A stretch of 64,000 nucleotides of DNA from Rhodococcus pyridinivorans. GTDB taxonomy: Bacteria; Actinomycetota; Actinomycetes; Mycobacteriales; Mycobacteriaceae. Under the pieces are notes generated by a model, which had not been told where the DNA came from, made no database searches, and was given only the letters and a program-made list of their open reading frames with translations. A program made the translations under genes and the position numbers. The stretch covers positions 2,170,001 through 2,234,000 of the forward strand of contig NZ_FNRX01000002.1 in assembly GCF_900105195.1 (NCBI RefSeq), in the 5' to 3' direction. Positions 1-7,711 of this stretch are shown here, piece after piece (position 1 is the first letter of the stretch; each line of letters opens with the position of its first letter).

Positions 1-871
1 GTCGCTGCTGGACTGCGTCTACTACGCCACGGTCTCGCTCTCGACCACCGGCTACGGCGACATCACCCCGTTCACACCCGAAGCGCGCCTGATCAACATC
101 TTGCTGATCACCCCGCTCCGGGTGTTCTTCCTCATCGTGCTCGTCGGTACCACTCTGTCGGCACTGACCGAGAGTTCCCGGCAAGCATTCAAGATCCAGC
201 GTTGGAGGCGCCGCGTGCGTAATCACACCGTCGTCATCGGTTACGGCACCAAGGGCCGTACCGCAGTCGACGCGATGCTCGGCGACGGGGTACCCCCGTC
301 CGAGATCGTCGTGGTCGACACCGATCCGGTGGTTCTCGAGTCCGCGGCCGGCCAGGGCCTCGTGACGGTCCAGGGTTCGGCGACGAAGTCCGATGTGCTC
401 CGGCTCGCCGGGGTGCAGCACGCGTCGGCGGTGATCGTCGCCGCGAACCGCGACGACACCGCGGTGCTCGTGACCCTCAGCGCCCGCGAGATCGCCCCGC
501 GCGCGAAGATCGTCGCCGCCATCCGCGAGTCGGAGAACACCCACCTGCTGCGTCAGTCCGGTGCCGACTCGGTGGTCATCTCGTCGGAGACGGCGGGGCG
601 ACTGCTCGGCATCGCCACGACCACGCCGAACGTTGTCGAGATGATCGAGGACCTGCTCACCCCGGAAGCCGGGTTCGCCATCACCGAACGCGATGTCGAC
701 CCCAGCGAGGTCGGGGGATCCCCGCGGCATCTCAAGGACATCGTGCTCGCCGTCGTCCGCGACGGGCGGATGTGGCGGATCGGTTCGCCCGAGGTCGACG
801 CGCTCGAAGCGAACGACAAACTGCTCTACATCCGGCTGGTGGGTTCGTCGCCGGGCGCCATGCGTGGCTAG
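1..871 (+). CDS. Potassium channel with RCK/TrkA-N domain, 5' partial
   Basis: The reading frame is open from base 2, so the gene begins before the window. The first visible residues contain the K+ selectivity filter TTGYGD (about nt 44-61) followed by the second pore helix and inner helix (nt 90-180). The cytoplasmic part is a Rossmann RCK/TrkA-N domain opening with VIGYGTKGR and then VVDTD, which is a dinucleotide-binding pattern, and a TrkA-C-like end. This is the two-helix ion channel plus RCK layout. It probably carries K+ with nucleotide or ligand gating at the membrane. It ends 9 nt before nudC and is the first gene of the Rv3200c-like order. An internal ATG at 101 is not the true start, because the filter lies upstream of it. 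Confidence 0.9.
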   Translation, partial: SLLDCVYYATVSLSTTGYGDITPFTPEARLINILLITPLRVFFLIVLVGTTLSALTESSRQAFKIQRWRRRVRNHTVVIGYGTKGRTAVDAMLGDGVPPSEIVVVDTDPVVLESAAGQGLVTVQGSATKSDVLRLAGVQHASAVIVAANRDDTAVLVTLSAREIAPRAKIVAAIRESENTHLLRQSGADSVVISSETAGRLLGIATTTPNVVEMIEDLLTPEAGFAITERDVDPSEVGGSPRHLKDIVLAVVRDGRMWRIGSPEVDALEANDKLLYIRLVGSSPGAMRG

Positions 872-880
872 GGTGCTGAT

Positions 881-1780
881 GTGACCGGTTTCGCTTTGTC
901 GGGTACCCCGCTGCTCTCACGTACCGTCGTCGACCGGGCGGAGGAACTGCGTTCGGACGAGGACGCCCTGCGCGCCGGCTGGGCCGGTGCGAAACTCCTG
1001 CGGGTCGATCGTCGCAACCAGGTCCGTGTCTCCGACAACGCGCTCGTGCTCGGTGAGGCGTCCGAGCTCGGTCCCGAACCGGTCGAGGGCGCGATCTTCC
1101 TGGGTATCCGCGACGGACACCACGTCTGGGCGTCTCGCGTCCTGGCGCAGACGGGCACGGTGGCCGATCTGCGGCGCATCGGCGAGCGTCTCGACGATGC
1201 CGACGCCGATCTGATGGTCAGCGCGGTCGCGTTGCTGAACTGGCACGACAACGCCGGCTACAGCGCGGTCGACGGCTCGCCCACCCGTCCGACGATGTCC
1301 GGCTGGTCGCGGATCAGCACCGAGACCGGACACCAGGAGTTCCCTCGCACCGACCCGGCGATCATCTGCCTCGTACACGACGGACACGACCGGGTGCTGC
1401 TCGCCCGGCAACCGGTGTGGCCCGAGCGGCGATTCTCCGTTCTCGCAGGCTTCGTCGAAGCCGGTGAGTCGCTCGAATCGTGCGTGGTGCGGGAGATCCG
1501 TGAAGAGGTCGGTGTCGAGGTGCGCGACGTGCGGTATCTCGGCAGTCAGCCCTGGCCGTTCCCTCGATCGCTCATGCTCGGATTCGCGGCGATCGCCGAT
1601 CCCGAGCAGGCGCTGGACTTCCGCGACGGGGAGATCACCGAGGCGCGGTGGTTCACTCGTGACGAGGTCCGCGCGGCGCTGGCGACTGGCGACTGGGCGT
1701 CCGCCGAGGACGCCCCGCTGTTGTTGCCCGGTTCGATCTCCATAGCGCGCGGGATGCTCGAGGGCTGGGCCAAGGAGTAG
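881..1780 (+). CDS. nudC: NADH pyrophosphatase / NAD-cap hydrolase NudC
   Basis: This 299-aa Nudix hydrolase splits NAD(H) into NMN(H) and AMP, and the family can also remove NAD caps from RNA. A complete Nudix box lies at about residues 190-212 (G-x5-E-x7-REIREEVG), and the NudC hallmark SQPWPFPRS follows at about 221-229. The N-terminal domain is typical. The zinc ribbon between the domains has no cysteines here: the segment around LNWHDNAGYSAVDG replaces the usual CxxC pairs. Start is the GTG at 881, 9 nt after the channel gene. The same order (channel, nudC, mycoredoxin, uvrD2) occurs in mycobacteria. Confidence 0.93.
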   Translation: MTGFALSGTPLLSRTVVDRAEELRSDEDALRAGWAGAKLLRVDRRNQVRVSDNALVLGEASELGPEPVEGAIFLGIRDGHHVWASRVLAQTGTVADLRRIGERLDDADADLMVSAVALLNWHDNAGYSAVDGSPTRPTMSGWSRISTETGHQEFPRTDPAIICLVHDGHDRVLLARQPVWPERRFSVLAGFVEAGESLESCVVREIREEVGVEVRDVRYLGSQPWPFPRSLMLGFAAIADPEQALDFRDGEITEARWFTRDEVRAALATGDWASAEDAPLLLPGSISIARGMLEGWAKE

Positions 1781-1788
1781 CAGTCCGT

Positions 1789-1833
1789 GCGGTAGAGGGC
1801 ACTGCGGTAGAGGGCACTGCGGTAGAGGGCACA
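1789..1833. repeat. Three tandem copies of a 15-bp unit after nudC
   Basis: The unit GCGGTAGAGGGCACT occurs three times head to tail (1789-1803, 1804-1818, 1819-1833, last copy ending ACA). It starts 8 bases past the nudC stop codon and precedes the terminator at 1861. It looks like recent slippage or duplication. Confidence 0.9.
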
Positions 1834-1860
1834 GGATCGAGTCGGGCCCGGACACGGGAG

Positions 1861-1890
1861 AGGCCGGCCGCGACGAACGCGACCGGCCTT
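1861..1890. terminator. Bidirectional terminator between nudC and mycoredoxin
   Basis: The stem AGGCCGG (1861-1867) pairs with CCGGCCT (1883-1889), with one mismatch and then an inner CGCG/CGCG pairing around an ACGAA loop. It sits between two convergent genes and would stop transcription from both sides, although the T-tract is weak. Confidence 0.6.
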
Positions 1891-1906
1891 ACCGGAAGAG
1901 CGGGAG

Positions 1907-2161
1907 CTACAGACCCAGAGCGCGCTGGACCTCGGCGAGCGACGGGTTGGTCGCGGTGCTGCCGTCGGCGAACTTGACGGTGGGCACCACGTGGTTGCCG
2001 TTGTTGACGCTGCCGACGAACTCCGCGGCGGCCGGATCCGACTCGATGTCGATCTCGGCGTATGGGATGCCGTTCTGGTCGAGCTGGGTCTTCAGCCGCC
2101 TGCAGTAACCGCACCAGGTGGTGGAGTAGACGGTGAGGGCGGGTGCGTCGGTGGGCGTCAT
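1907..2161 (-). CDS. mrx1: Mycoredoxin (glutaredoxin-like, CxxC)
   Basis: This small 84-aa thioredoxin-fold protein has the redox motif CGYC near its N-terminus (STTWCGYCRRLK) and the cis-proline segment HVVPTVKFADGS. These are the signatures of mycoredoxin-1, which uses mycothiol to reduce S-mycothiolated proteins. It is convergent with nudC and divergent from uvrD2, as in M. tuberculosis (Rv3198A). I chose the ATG at 2161 because it fits the family N-terminus. An ATG at 2191 would add ten residues with no visible ribosome site. Confidence 0.88.
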   Translation of the reverse strand: MTPTDAPALTVYSTTWCGYCRRLKTQLDQNGIPYAEIDIESDPAAAEFVGSVNNGNHVVPTVKFADGSTATNPSLAEVQRALGL

Positions 2162-2270
2162 GTCTTCGAGAACATCACAGCCGCCGAACATGTTCCGCGA
2201 CGGGGTGAGCTGTGGTCCTCACCACACCAGATGATCTCACCGGTGGGCTGCGCTGTCGGCGGTCGCTGTC

Positions 2271-4415
2271 ATGATGGAGGCCATGTGTGCGGATGTGGTG
2301 GACGGTCTCGACCCCGAGCAGGCAGCAGCGGTGCTCGCCCCACGCGGGCCGGTCTGCGTGCTCGCCGGCGCCGGTACCGGCAAGACCCGCACGATCACCC
2401 GCCGCATCGCCCATCTCGTCTCGGCCGGTCACGTCTCCGCGAGCCAAGTCCTCGCCGTCACCTTCACCGCCCGCGCGGCAGGGGAGATGCGTTCCCGCCT
2501 ACGCGCCCTGGGCATCGGTGGCGACGGTACGCAGGTGCAGGCCCGCACCTTCCACGCCGCTGCGCTGCGGCAGCTGCGGTACTTCTGGCCGCAGGTGGTC
2601 GGCGACACACCCTGGCAACTGCTCGATCGCAAGTTCGCGGCGGTCTCGCAGGCGGCGCACCGGTGCGGCTTCCCGACCGACACCGACACCGTGCGCGACT
2701 TGCTGTCCGAGATCGAATGGTCCAAGGGCACGCTCGTCGCGCCCGAGGACTATCCCGCCGCGGCCGCCCGCGCCCACCGCACCCCACCGGCCGATCCCGA
2801 GCGGGTCGCGCGTGTCTACGAGACGTACGAGCAGCTCAAGACCCGGTCGGGCGACGGGATGTATCTCGACTTCGACGACCTGCTGCTGCACACCGCCGCG
2901 GCCCTCGAGGACAACCTCGCGGTGGCCGAGGAGTTCCGCGACCGCTACCGCTGCTTCGTCGTCGACGAGTACCAGGACGTCACGCCGCTGCAGCAGCGCG
3001 TGCTCGACGCGTGGCTCGGCGCGCGCGACGACCTCACGGTGGTCGGCGACGCCAACCAGACCATCTACTCGTTCACGGGCGCCACCCCGAAGCACCTGCT
3101 CGACTTCTCCCGCCGGTTCCCCGACGCCACGGTCGTGCGCCTCGAACGCGACTACCGCTCCACGCCGGAGGTGGTCGACCTCGCCAACCGCGTGATCGGT
3201 GCGGCGCGGGGCCGCATCGCCGGCACCCGGCTCAAGCTCATCGGTCAGCGTCCGTCCGGGCCGGAGCCCACCTTCGCCGAGTTCGACGACGAACCCGCCG
3301 AAGCGCAGGCGGTCGCCAAGGCCGTCGCGAAGCTGATGGGCAAGGGGGTCCCGGCGGCCGAGATCGCGGTGCTCTACCGCATCAACGCCCAGTCCGAGGC
3401 CTACGAGCAGGCGTTCACGCAGGCGGGTATCCCGTACCAGGTGCGCGGCGGTGAAGGTTTCTTCAACCGCGCGGAGGTCCGGCAGGCGGTCAACGCCCTG
3501 CGTCAGGTGGGTACGCGCGACGACCTGCCGGAGGATGCCGGTCGCGGTGCCGGGCTGCGCAGCCTCGTCCGGGCCACCTTGGTGCCGCTGGGCCTGACCG
3601 ACACCGAACCGGTGGGTGCGCAGGCACGCGAGCGCTGGGCGTCGCTCGTCGCGCTCGTGCAGCTCACCGAGGAACTGCTCGAGCACGAACCCGATCTCGA
3701 TCTGCAGGGTCTGTTGCGCGATCTCGCGGCCCGTGCCGAGGCGCGCCAGCCACCGACGGTCCAGGGCGTCACCCTCGCGTCGCTGCATGCGGCGAAGGGC
3801 CTCGAATGGGACGCCGTCTTCCTCGTCGGACTCACCGACGGCACCCTGCCGATCACTCATGTCACCGGCGACAAGGACACACCGCCCGACGAGGCCGGCA
3901 TCGAGGAGGAACGGCGGCTGCTCTATGTCGGTGTCACCCGAGCCCGTGTGCACCTGCAACTGTCGTGGGCGTTGTCCCGCACGGCGGGCGGACGTCGGTC
4001 GCGGCGACGCTCTCGATTCCTTCACGGGCTCATCCCCGACAGTTCACCCGCGTCGAAGATCGCCGAACCGTCCTCCCCGCGGAAGAAGCGCCCGCAATGC
4101 CGCGTCTGTGGCAAGCCGCTCATGGGCACCACCTCGACCATGCTCGGCCGCTGCGAGGGTTGCCCATCCGATCTCGACGAGAATCTGCTGGTCGCGCTCA
4201 AGGAATGGCGCCGGGCGCGTTCGAAGGAGATGAAGGTTCCGGCCTACGTCGTCTTCAGCGACAACACCCTCGTCGCGATCGCCGAACAGCAGCCGCGCGA
4301 CGATCGTGCGCTGGTCGCCATCCCGGGGATCGGGGCGAAGAAGCTCGAGCAGTACGGTGCCGACGTGCTCGCCCTCGTGCGGGGGGAGCGCACCGTCGAC
4401 ACCCTCGACCTCTGA
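2271..4415 (+). CDS. uvrD2: ATP-dependent DNA helicase UvrD2 with HRDC domain
   Basis: This is a superfamily 1A 3'-5' helicase of about 714 aa. Walker A is GAGTGKT (residues 33-39), Walker B is VVDEYQD (about 231-237), and later helicase motifs include [14 protein letters not shown] and YVGVTRAR. A four-cysteine knuckle (CxxC ... CxxC, about 610-632) links the motor to a C-terminal HRDC domain (about 657-704). This domain order is diagnostic for mycobacterial UvrD2 rather than UvrD1/PcrA. ATGs at 2271, 2274 and 2283 are possible starts. A GGAGG lies only 2-3 nt before 2283, too close to be decisive, so I kept the longest. Confidence 0.94.
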   Translation: MMEAMCADVVDGLDPEQAAAVLAPRGPVCVLAGAGTGKTRTITRRIAHLVSAGHVSASQVLAVTFTARAAGEMRSRLRALGIGGDGTQVQARTFHAAALRQLRYFWPQVVGDTPWQLLDRKFAAVSQAAHRCGFPTDTDTVRDLLSEIEWSKGTLVAPEDYPAAAARAHRTPPADPERVARVYETYEQLKTRSGDGMYLDFDDLLLHTAAALEDNLAVAEEFRDRYRCFVVDEYQDVTPLQQRVLDAWLGARDDLTVVGDANQTIYSFTGATPKHLLDFSRRFPDATVVRLERDYRSTPEVVDLANRVIGAARGRIAGTRLKLIGQRPSGPEPTFAEFDDEPAEAQAVAKAVAKLMGKGVPAAEIAVLYRINAQSEAYEQAFTQAGIPYQVRGGEGFFNRAEVRQAVNALRQVGTRDDLPEDAGRGAGLRSLVRATLVPLGLTDTEPVGAQARERWASLVALVQLTEELLEHEPDLDLQGLLRDLAARAEARQPPTVQGVTLASLHAAKGLEWDAVFLVGLTDGTLPITHVTGDKDTPPDEAGIEEERRLLYVGVTRARVHLQLSWALSRTAGGRRSRRRSRFLHGLIPDSSPASKIAEPSSPRKKRPQCRVCGKPLMGTTSTMLGRCEGCPSDLDENLLVALKEWRRARSKEMKVPAYVVFSDNTLVAIAEQQPRDDRALVAIPGIGAKKLEQYGADVLALVRGERTVDTLDL

Positions 4416-4432
4416 CGACTACCCGACCGTGT

Positions 4433-4590
4433 TCATTCGGCGCACAGGCAGAAGTAGTGCCCGGCCGGTCGCGGAACACCCGGAAGGTGCTTTTGTTCGA
4501 GCCGTCGTCGGCGCGCAACGCATCGAGCCCGAGGACGAGGCGTTCGGCCTCGTCGAGGTCGGGCAGGAGTCTCGTGGTCGCGAGGGACAT
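4433..4590 (-). pseudogene. Small ORF convergent with uvrD2, frameshifted
   Basis: Reading leftward from an ATG at 4590 gives MSLATTRLLPDLDEAERLVL and onward, with strong G/C at third codon positions. After about 40 codons the GC-rich pattern moves to another frame, which ends ...GHYFCLCAE at a stop at 4433. One missing base near 4470 would join both parts into a protein of about 52 aa. I do not recognise a family. It could be a real small gene with a mutation or sequencing error, or chance. The original-frame continuation runs into uvrD2 and looks non-coding. Confidence 0.35.
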
Positions 4591-4640
4591 GCCCTCCGAC
4601 TTTGGTGCGGGGACGAAGAACGCGGCACGAAACCGCAGGT

Positions 4641-4680
4641 AGAAAATAACTTGTGCCGATCGTGCTCACGAATCTAGTCT
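4641..4680 (+). promoter_or_regulatory. whiB7 promoter with AT-rich WhiB7-type box
   Basis: AGAAAATAA (4641-4649) sits just upstream of a -35-like TTGTGC (4651-4656). A -10-like TCTAGT (4673-4678) or TAGTCT (4675-4680) follows 16-18 bp later. WhiB7 acts with the primary sigma factor at promoters with an AT-rich stretch next to the -35, so this fits autoregulation. It lies about 400 nt before the whiB7 start, which implies a long leader. Confidence 0.6.
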
Positions 4681-4736
4681 GGATGACGATGTCACGGGAG
4701 ACGGCCCGTGCGCGACGAGAAAGTGAGGTGGCCCCG

Positions 4737-4919
4737 ATGCTCGGTTTCGATGCTTTTGCAGCGGCAGCGGCCCCTCGTGTCGCTGGGGCCGCCGCTACCA
4801 CTCGCACCGCCACATCTGTGGCACCCGCAGTGGCAGCCGCGCCGCGTGCACGCCGACGTGTGCACGCCGCCGCCGTCTCGTCCGTGGTCGGAAGTCGATC
4901 GGGAACTGTTTCCCGGTAG
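4737..4919 (+). CDS. Upstream ORF in the whiB7 leader (60 codons)
   Basis: An ATG at 4737, preceded by GAGGTGG, opens a 60-codon Ala/Arg/Val-rich frame (MLGFDAFAAAAAPRV...) that stops 16 nt before the attenuator hairpin. whiB7 leaders in actinobacteria carry such uORFs: translation state decides whether the downstream terminator forms, so ribosome-targeting drugs raise whiB7 expression. The peptide itself need not have a function. Its position between promoter and terminator supports the call, but I cannot show that it is translated. Confidence 0.55.
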   Translation: MLGFDAFAAAAAPRVAGAAATTRTATSVAPAVAAAPRARRRVHAAAVSSVVGSRSGTVSR

Positions 4920-4935
4920 ACCTTTCGTCTCCTCC

Positions 4936-4980
4936 AGGCCACGGACCCCGCCCAGCGGACCGTGGCCTTTCTCGTTCTCC
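4936..4980 (+). terminator. Conditional attenuator terminator before whiB7
   Basis: AGGCCACGG (4936-4944) and CCGTGGCCT (4960-4968) form a perfect 9-bp stem followed by the T-rich TTTCTCGTTCTCC. The hairpin lies after the uORF and 97 nt before whiB7, the position expected of the known whiB7 attenuator. Confidence 0.75.
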
Positions 4981-5076
4981 GGCCGGGTTCGCATCGCATT
5001 CCACCGAACCAACGAAGGAGCTCACGTGCCGAGCGAATACCCGTCGAGCCTGCCGAACCGAACGGAAGGAGACGAG

Positions 5077-5394
5077 ATGCGTACCGACATCCTGTCGCGC
5101 AGCGACACTTTCGCGGTCTCCCGCGCCGACCGCGACACCCTGCCGTGCCACGACAACGACCCCGACCTCTGGTTCGCTGAGACCCCGGCCGATCTCGAGT
5201 ACGCCAAGACGCTGTGTGCGGGCTGCCCGGTGCGTGCCCAGTGTCTCGACGCCGCTCTCGAGCGGGAGGAACCCTGGGGCGTGTGGGGCGGGGAGATCAT
5301 CGACCGTGGTGTCGTCGTGGCCCGCAAGCGGCCGCGGGGCCGGCCGCGGAAGAATCCGCTACCCGAACCCCGCAAGGAACTGGTCTGTGCGTGA
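5077..5394 (+). CDS. whiB7: WhiB7, antibiotic-resistance transcription factor
   Basis: This 105-aa WhiB-family iron-sulfur protein has four cluster cysteines (LPCHD, LCAGCPVRAQC), the conserved G[V/I]WGG turn (WGVWGG) and a C-terminal AT-hook (RPRGRPRKN) that identifies WhiB7 among WhiB paralogues. It binds the sigma factor and AT-rich promoter DNA to switch on intrinsic resistance genes. Start is ATG 5077 with a strong GGAAGGA at 5064-5070. The same frame is open further upstream through the leader, but that part overlaps the uORF and attenuator and is not expected to be coding. Confidence 0.95.
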   Translation: MRTDILSRSDTFAVSRADRDTLPCHDNDPDLWFAETPADLEYAKTLCAGCPVRAQCLDAALEREEPWGVWGGEIIDRGVVVARKRPRGRPRKNPLPEPRKELVCA

Positions 5395-5413
5395 ATACGG
5401 TTGCCCGGCTTTG

Positions 5414-6739
5414 TCACTCCTCGACGAAGCCGGGTAGCCATTCACTGAGGATGCGCATGTACGGTGCCTCGGCGTCGAGCTGAGCGCAGATGCCGACCGA
5501 GCCGAGCAGCACCCGGAACACACTCACGTACTCGGGCGGAAGATTCAGCGTCCGAGCCGTCTTGAAGGTCGAACTCGAGAAGTCCGTGGCCGTGCCCGCC
5601 ACCCGCTGCAGCCATGTGCGGGTGAAGTGGAACGACTCGGTGTGGATCGGGTCGGTGAACGGCCGGAGGTAGTCGGCGATCTCCTCGTCGGTGACCGTGC
5701 GGCCGGGCAGGACGAACTTGTTGTCGTAGAGCAGCCGGGTGAGTTCGTCGAAACGTTCCTCGAGGGCGAGTCGGACCATCCGTCCGAGCACCGGCGGGAA
5801 GCCGTCGGGCATCGACGCCGTGGCCCCGAAGTCGATGACTCCGAGACGGCCGTCGTCGAGAAGCATGAAATTGCCCGGATGCGGGTCGCTGTGGAGCAGA
5901 CCGGCGCGCGCGGGCGAACAGAAGTGGAACTCCGCGAGCAGCGCACCGGCCCGGTTGCGCTGCTCCCGCGTGCCACCGCTGATGATCACAGACAGCGGAG
6001 TGGCCGAAAGCCATTCGGTCACGACGACTTTCGGGGCGCTCGCGACGACACGCGGGATCACGAACTTCTCGTCGCCGGCGAAGGCCTTCGCGAAGGCTCG
6101 CTGGTTGTCGGCCTCGATCCGGTAGTCGAGCTCTTCCTCGGTGCGTGCGGACAACTCGTCGAGCAGCGCACGCACATCGGCACCCGGCATCATCGTGGCG
6201 AACAATCCGGCGAACCGGGACAGCGTGCGCATGTCGGCGCGCAGAGCCTCGTCGGCGCCCGGGTACTGGACCTTCACCGCGACCTCGCGTCCGTCCGACC
6301 ACACGGCCCGGTGCACCTGGCCGATACTGGCCGACGCGACGGGCACGTCGTCGAACGACTCGAAGCGCTCACGCCACTTCGTGCCGAGTTGCTGGTCGAG
6401 CACGCGGTGCACGGCTTGGGCGGGCAGTGGAGGGGCCTCCGCCTGCAGTTTGGTGAGCGCCTCCCGATACGGCTCGGCGAACTCCTCCGGGACGGCGGCT
6501 TCCATCACGCTCAGGGCCTGGCCGAACTTCATGGCGCCGCCCTTGAGTTCGCCCAACACACTGAACAACTGTTCGGCGGCCTTCGCCGTCATCTCGGCGT
6601 CGATCTCCTCCCGATCTCCACCGGCGAGTCGACGGCCGAAACCGACAGCGGCGCGCCCGGCGATTCCCAGAGGAATGCTCGCGAGCTTGGCAGTGCGGGA
6701 CGAGCTTCTGCGAGGGATGTCTGGCACGCCCCCCATCAT
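5414..6739 (-). CDS. ABC1/ADCK/UbiB-type atypical kinase
   Basis: This protein of about 441 aa belongs to the ABC1 (ADCK/UbiB) kinase-like family. Visible motifs are the family KxGQ element (GGAMKFGQALS), the VAVKVQYP lysine strand, the catalytic loop HSDPHPGNF and the metal-binding DFG (VIDFGAT). Members act as ATPases or kinases linked to lipid or quinone metabolism; the homologue next to whiB7 in M. tuberculosis (Rv3197) has been connected with macrolide resistance. ATG 6739 overlaps the stop of the upstream E1-like gene (ATGA), so the two are translationally coupled. A longer frame to 7024 overlaps that gene and is not used. Confidence 0.88.
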   Translation of the reverse strand: MMGGVPDIPRRSSSRTAKLASIPLGIAGRAAVGFGRRLAGGDREEIDAEMTAKAAEQLFSVLGELKGGAMKFGQALSVMEAAVPEEFAEPYREALTKLQAEAPPLPAQAVHRVLDQQLGTKWRERFESFDDVPVASASIGQVHRAVWSDGREVAVKVQYPGADEALRADMRTLSRFAGLFATMMPGADVRALLDELSARTEEELDYRIEADNQRAFAKAFAGDEKFVIPRVVASAPKVVVTEWLSATPLSVIISGGTREQRNRAGALLAEFHFCSPARAGLLHSDPHPGNFMLLDDGRLGVIDFGATASMPDGFPPVLGRMVRLALEERFDELTRLLYDNKFVLPGRTVTDEEIADYLRPFTDPIHTESFHFTRTWLQRVAGTATDFSSSTFKTARTLNLPPEYVSVFRVLLGSVGICAQLDAEAPYMRILSEWLPGFVEE

Positions 6740-7626
6740 GCCTGACCGACCCGAGCGATGGCCGAGCAGTCGCACCGGGGGTGACGGAACCATCGGCGCG
6801 TGACGATGCGGTGGGTTCGCAGGTCCAGTTCGAGTGTGCGGTCGACCGCCGGGGTCACGGACGGATCTGCGGAGAGGAACGCCTCGATCTGGCCGACGGC
6901 CATCGCCGCGGTCGCCGACGTCACCGCCCTGCCGGCGTGGCCCTGCCGCCCGTACAGCTGACTCGCCAGTCGCGGCCAGGACGGATCGAGATCGGCCCGC
7001 ACGAGATCGGCGCAGCGCAGACAACTGCTCCGGCCGGGGAGTACGAACGGGCCGACGATGCCGCGTCCGTCCCTGATCCGCACCGCGAGATGGGGGACAC
7101 CGGCCCGCACGAGCATGTTCACGAGATGGGGGTCGGGCACCTGCCCGTCGGCGAGGACGACACAGTCGGCCGGGTCCTGCAGTTCGTCACCGGACGACGA
7201 GCGCACCCACCGCACATCCCATACCGGGAGATCCTCGACGATCGCCGAAGCGAGCGGACCCGAGCCGTGGACCCGCACCCGCCGCGGTCGCGCCGGACCG
7301 GGCGACGCGGGGACCTGCCGGACCGCACCCGTCGCGGTGAGCTCATCGAGCACCTGCCGGACCCGTCCGGACGGAAGCCCGCGCTCGGCTGCGACGTCCA
7401 GCACCTCGTCGAGGGTGAGCCGGCCGTCGAGCAGTCGGACGAGAACGCCGAGGTCGAAGCTGTCCATGCCCTGGGGTGGCAGGACGACGGTCGCGGTGCC
7501 GGGACCCCAGCCGAGCTGGAGCGAGCCGTCGGACCGCTCGAGCACGGCCAGTTCCGGATCGACCCGGAGAACCGCAGCCTCGGCCGGCGCGGGATTCGTG
7601 GTCGTCTCGCGCGATGCGGTGATCAT
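6736..7626 (-). CDS. E1-like / TOMM cyclodehydratase-type protein (Rv3196-like)
   Basis: This 296-aa protein looks like the ThiF/E1-like partner of azole-forming cyclodehydratases. The N-terminal third resembles a peptide-clamp winged helix (LVRLLDGRLTLDEVLDVAAERG...). The remainder resembles the E1 fold, with cysteine pairs likely to hold zinc: CLRC near the middle and CDC near the C-terminus (HPRCDC). No YcaO partner or precursor peptide is visible nearby. It forms a coupled pair with the ABC1 kinase downstream. The substrate is unknown, and the assignment rests on fold-like pattern and gene order rather than a catalytic motif. Confidence 0.65.
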   Translation of the reverse strand: MITASRETTTNPAPAEAAVLRVDPELAVLERSDGSLQLGWGPGTATVVLPPQGMDSFDLGVLVRLLDGRLTLDEVLDVAAERGLPSGRVRQVLDELTATGAVRQVPASPGPARPRRVRVHGSGPLASAIVEDLPVWDVRWVRSSSGDELQDPADCVVLADGQVPDPHLVNMLVRAGVPHLAVRIRDGRGIVGPFVLPGRSSCLRCADLVRADLDPSWPRLASQLYGRQGHAGRAVTSATAAMAVGQIEAFLSADPSVTPAVDRTLELDLRTHRIVTRRWFRHPRCDCSAIARVGQA

Positions 7627-7711
7627 GGAGACAGACTGACAGTATCCGCGCCCGTGGACGGCTCACGAGGAGCAGTTTGTCCACAGGCGCGGGTGCCTCT
7701 ATCGGGTCGTT

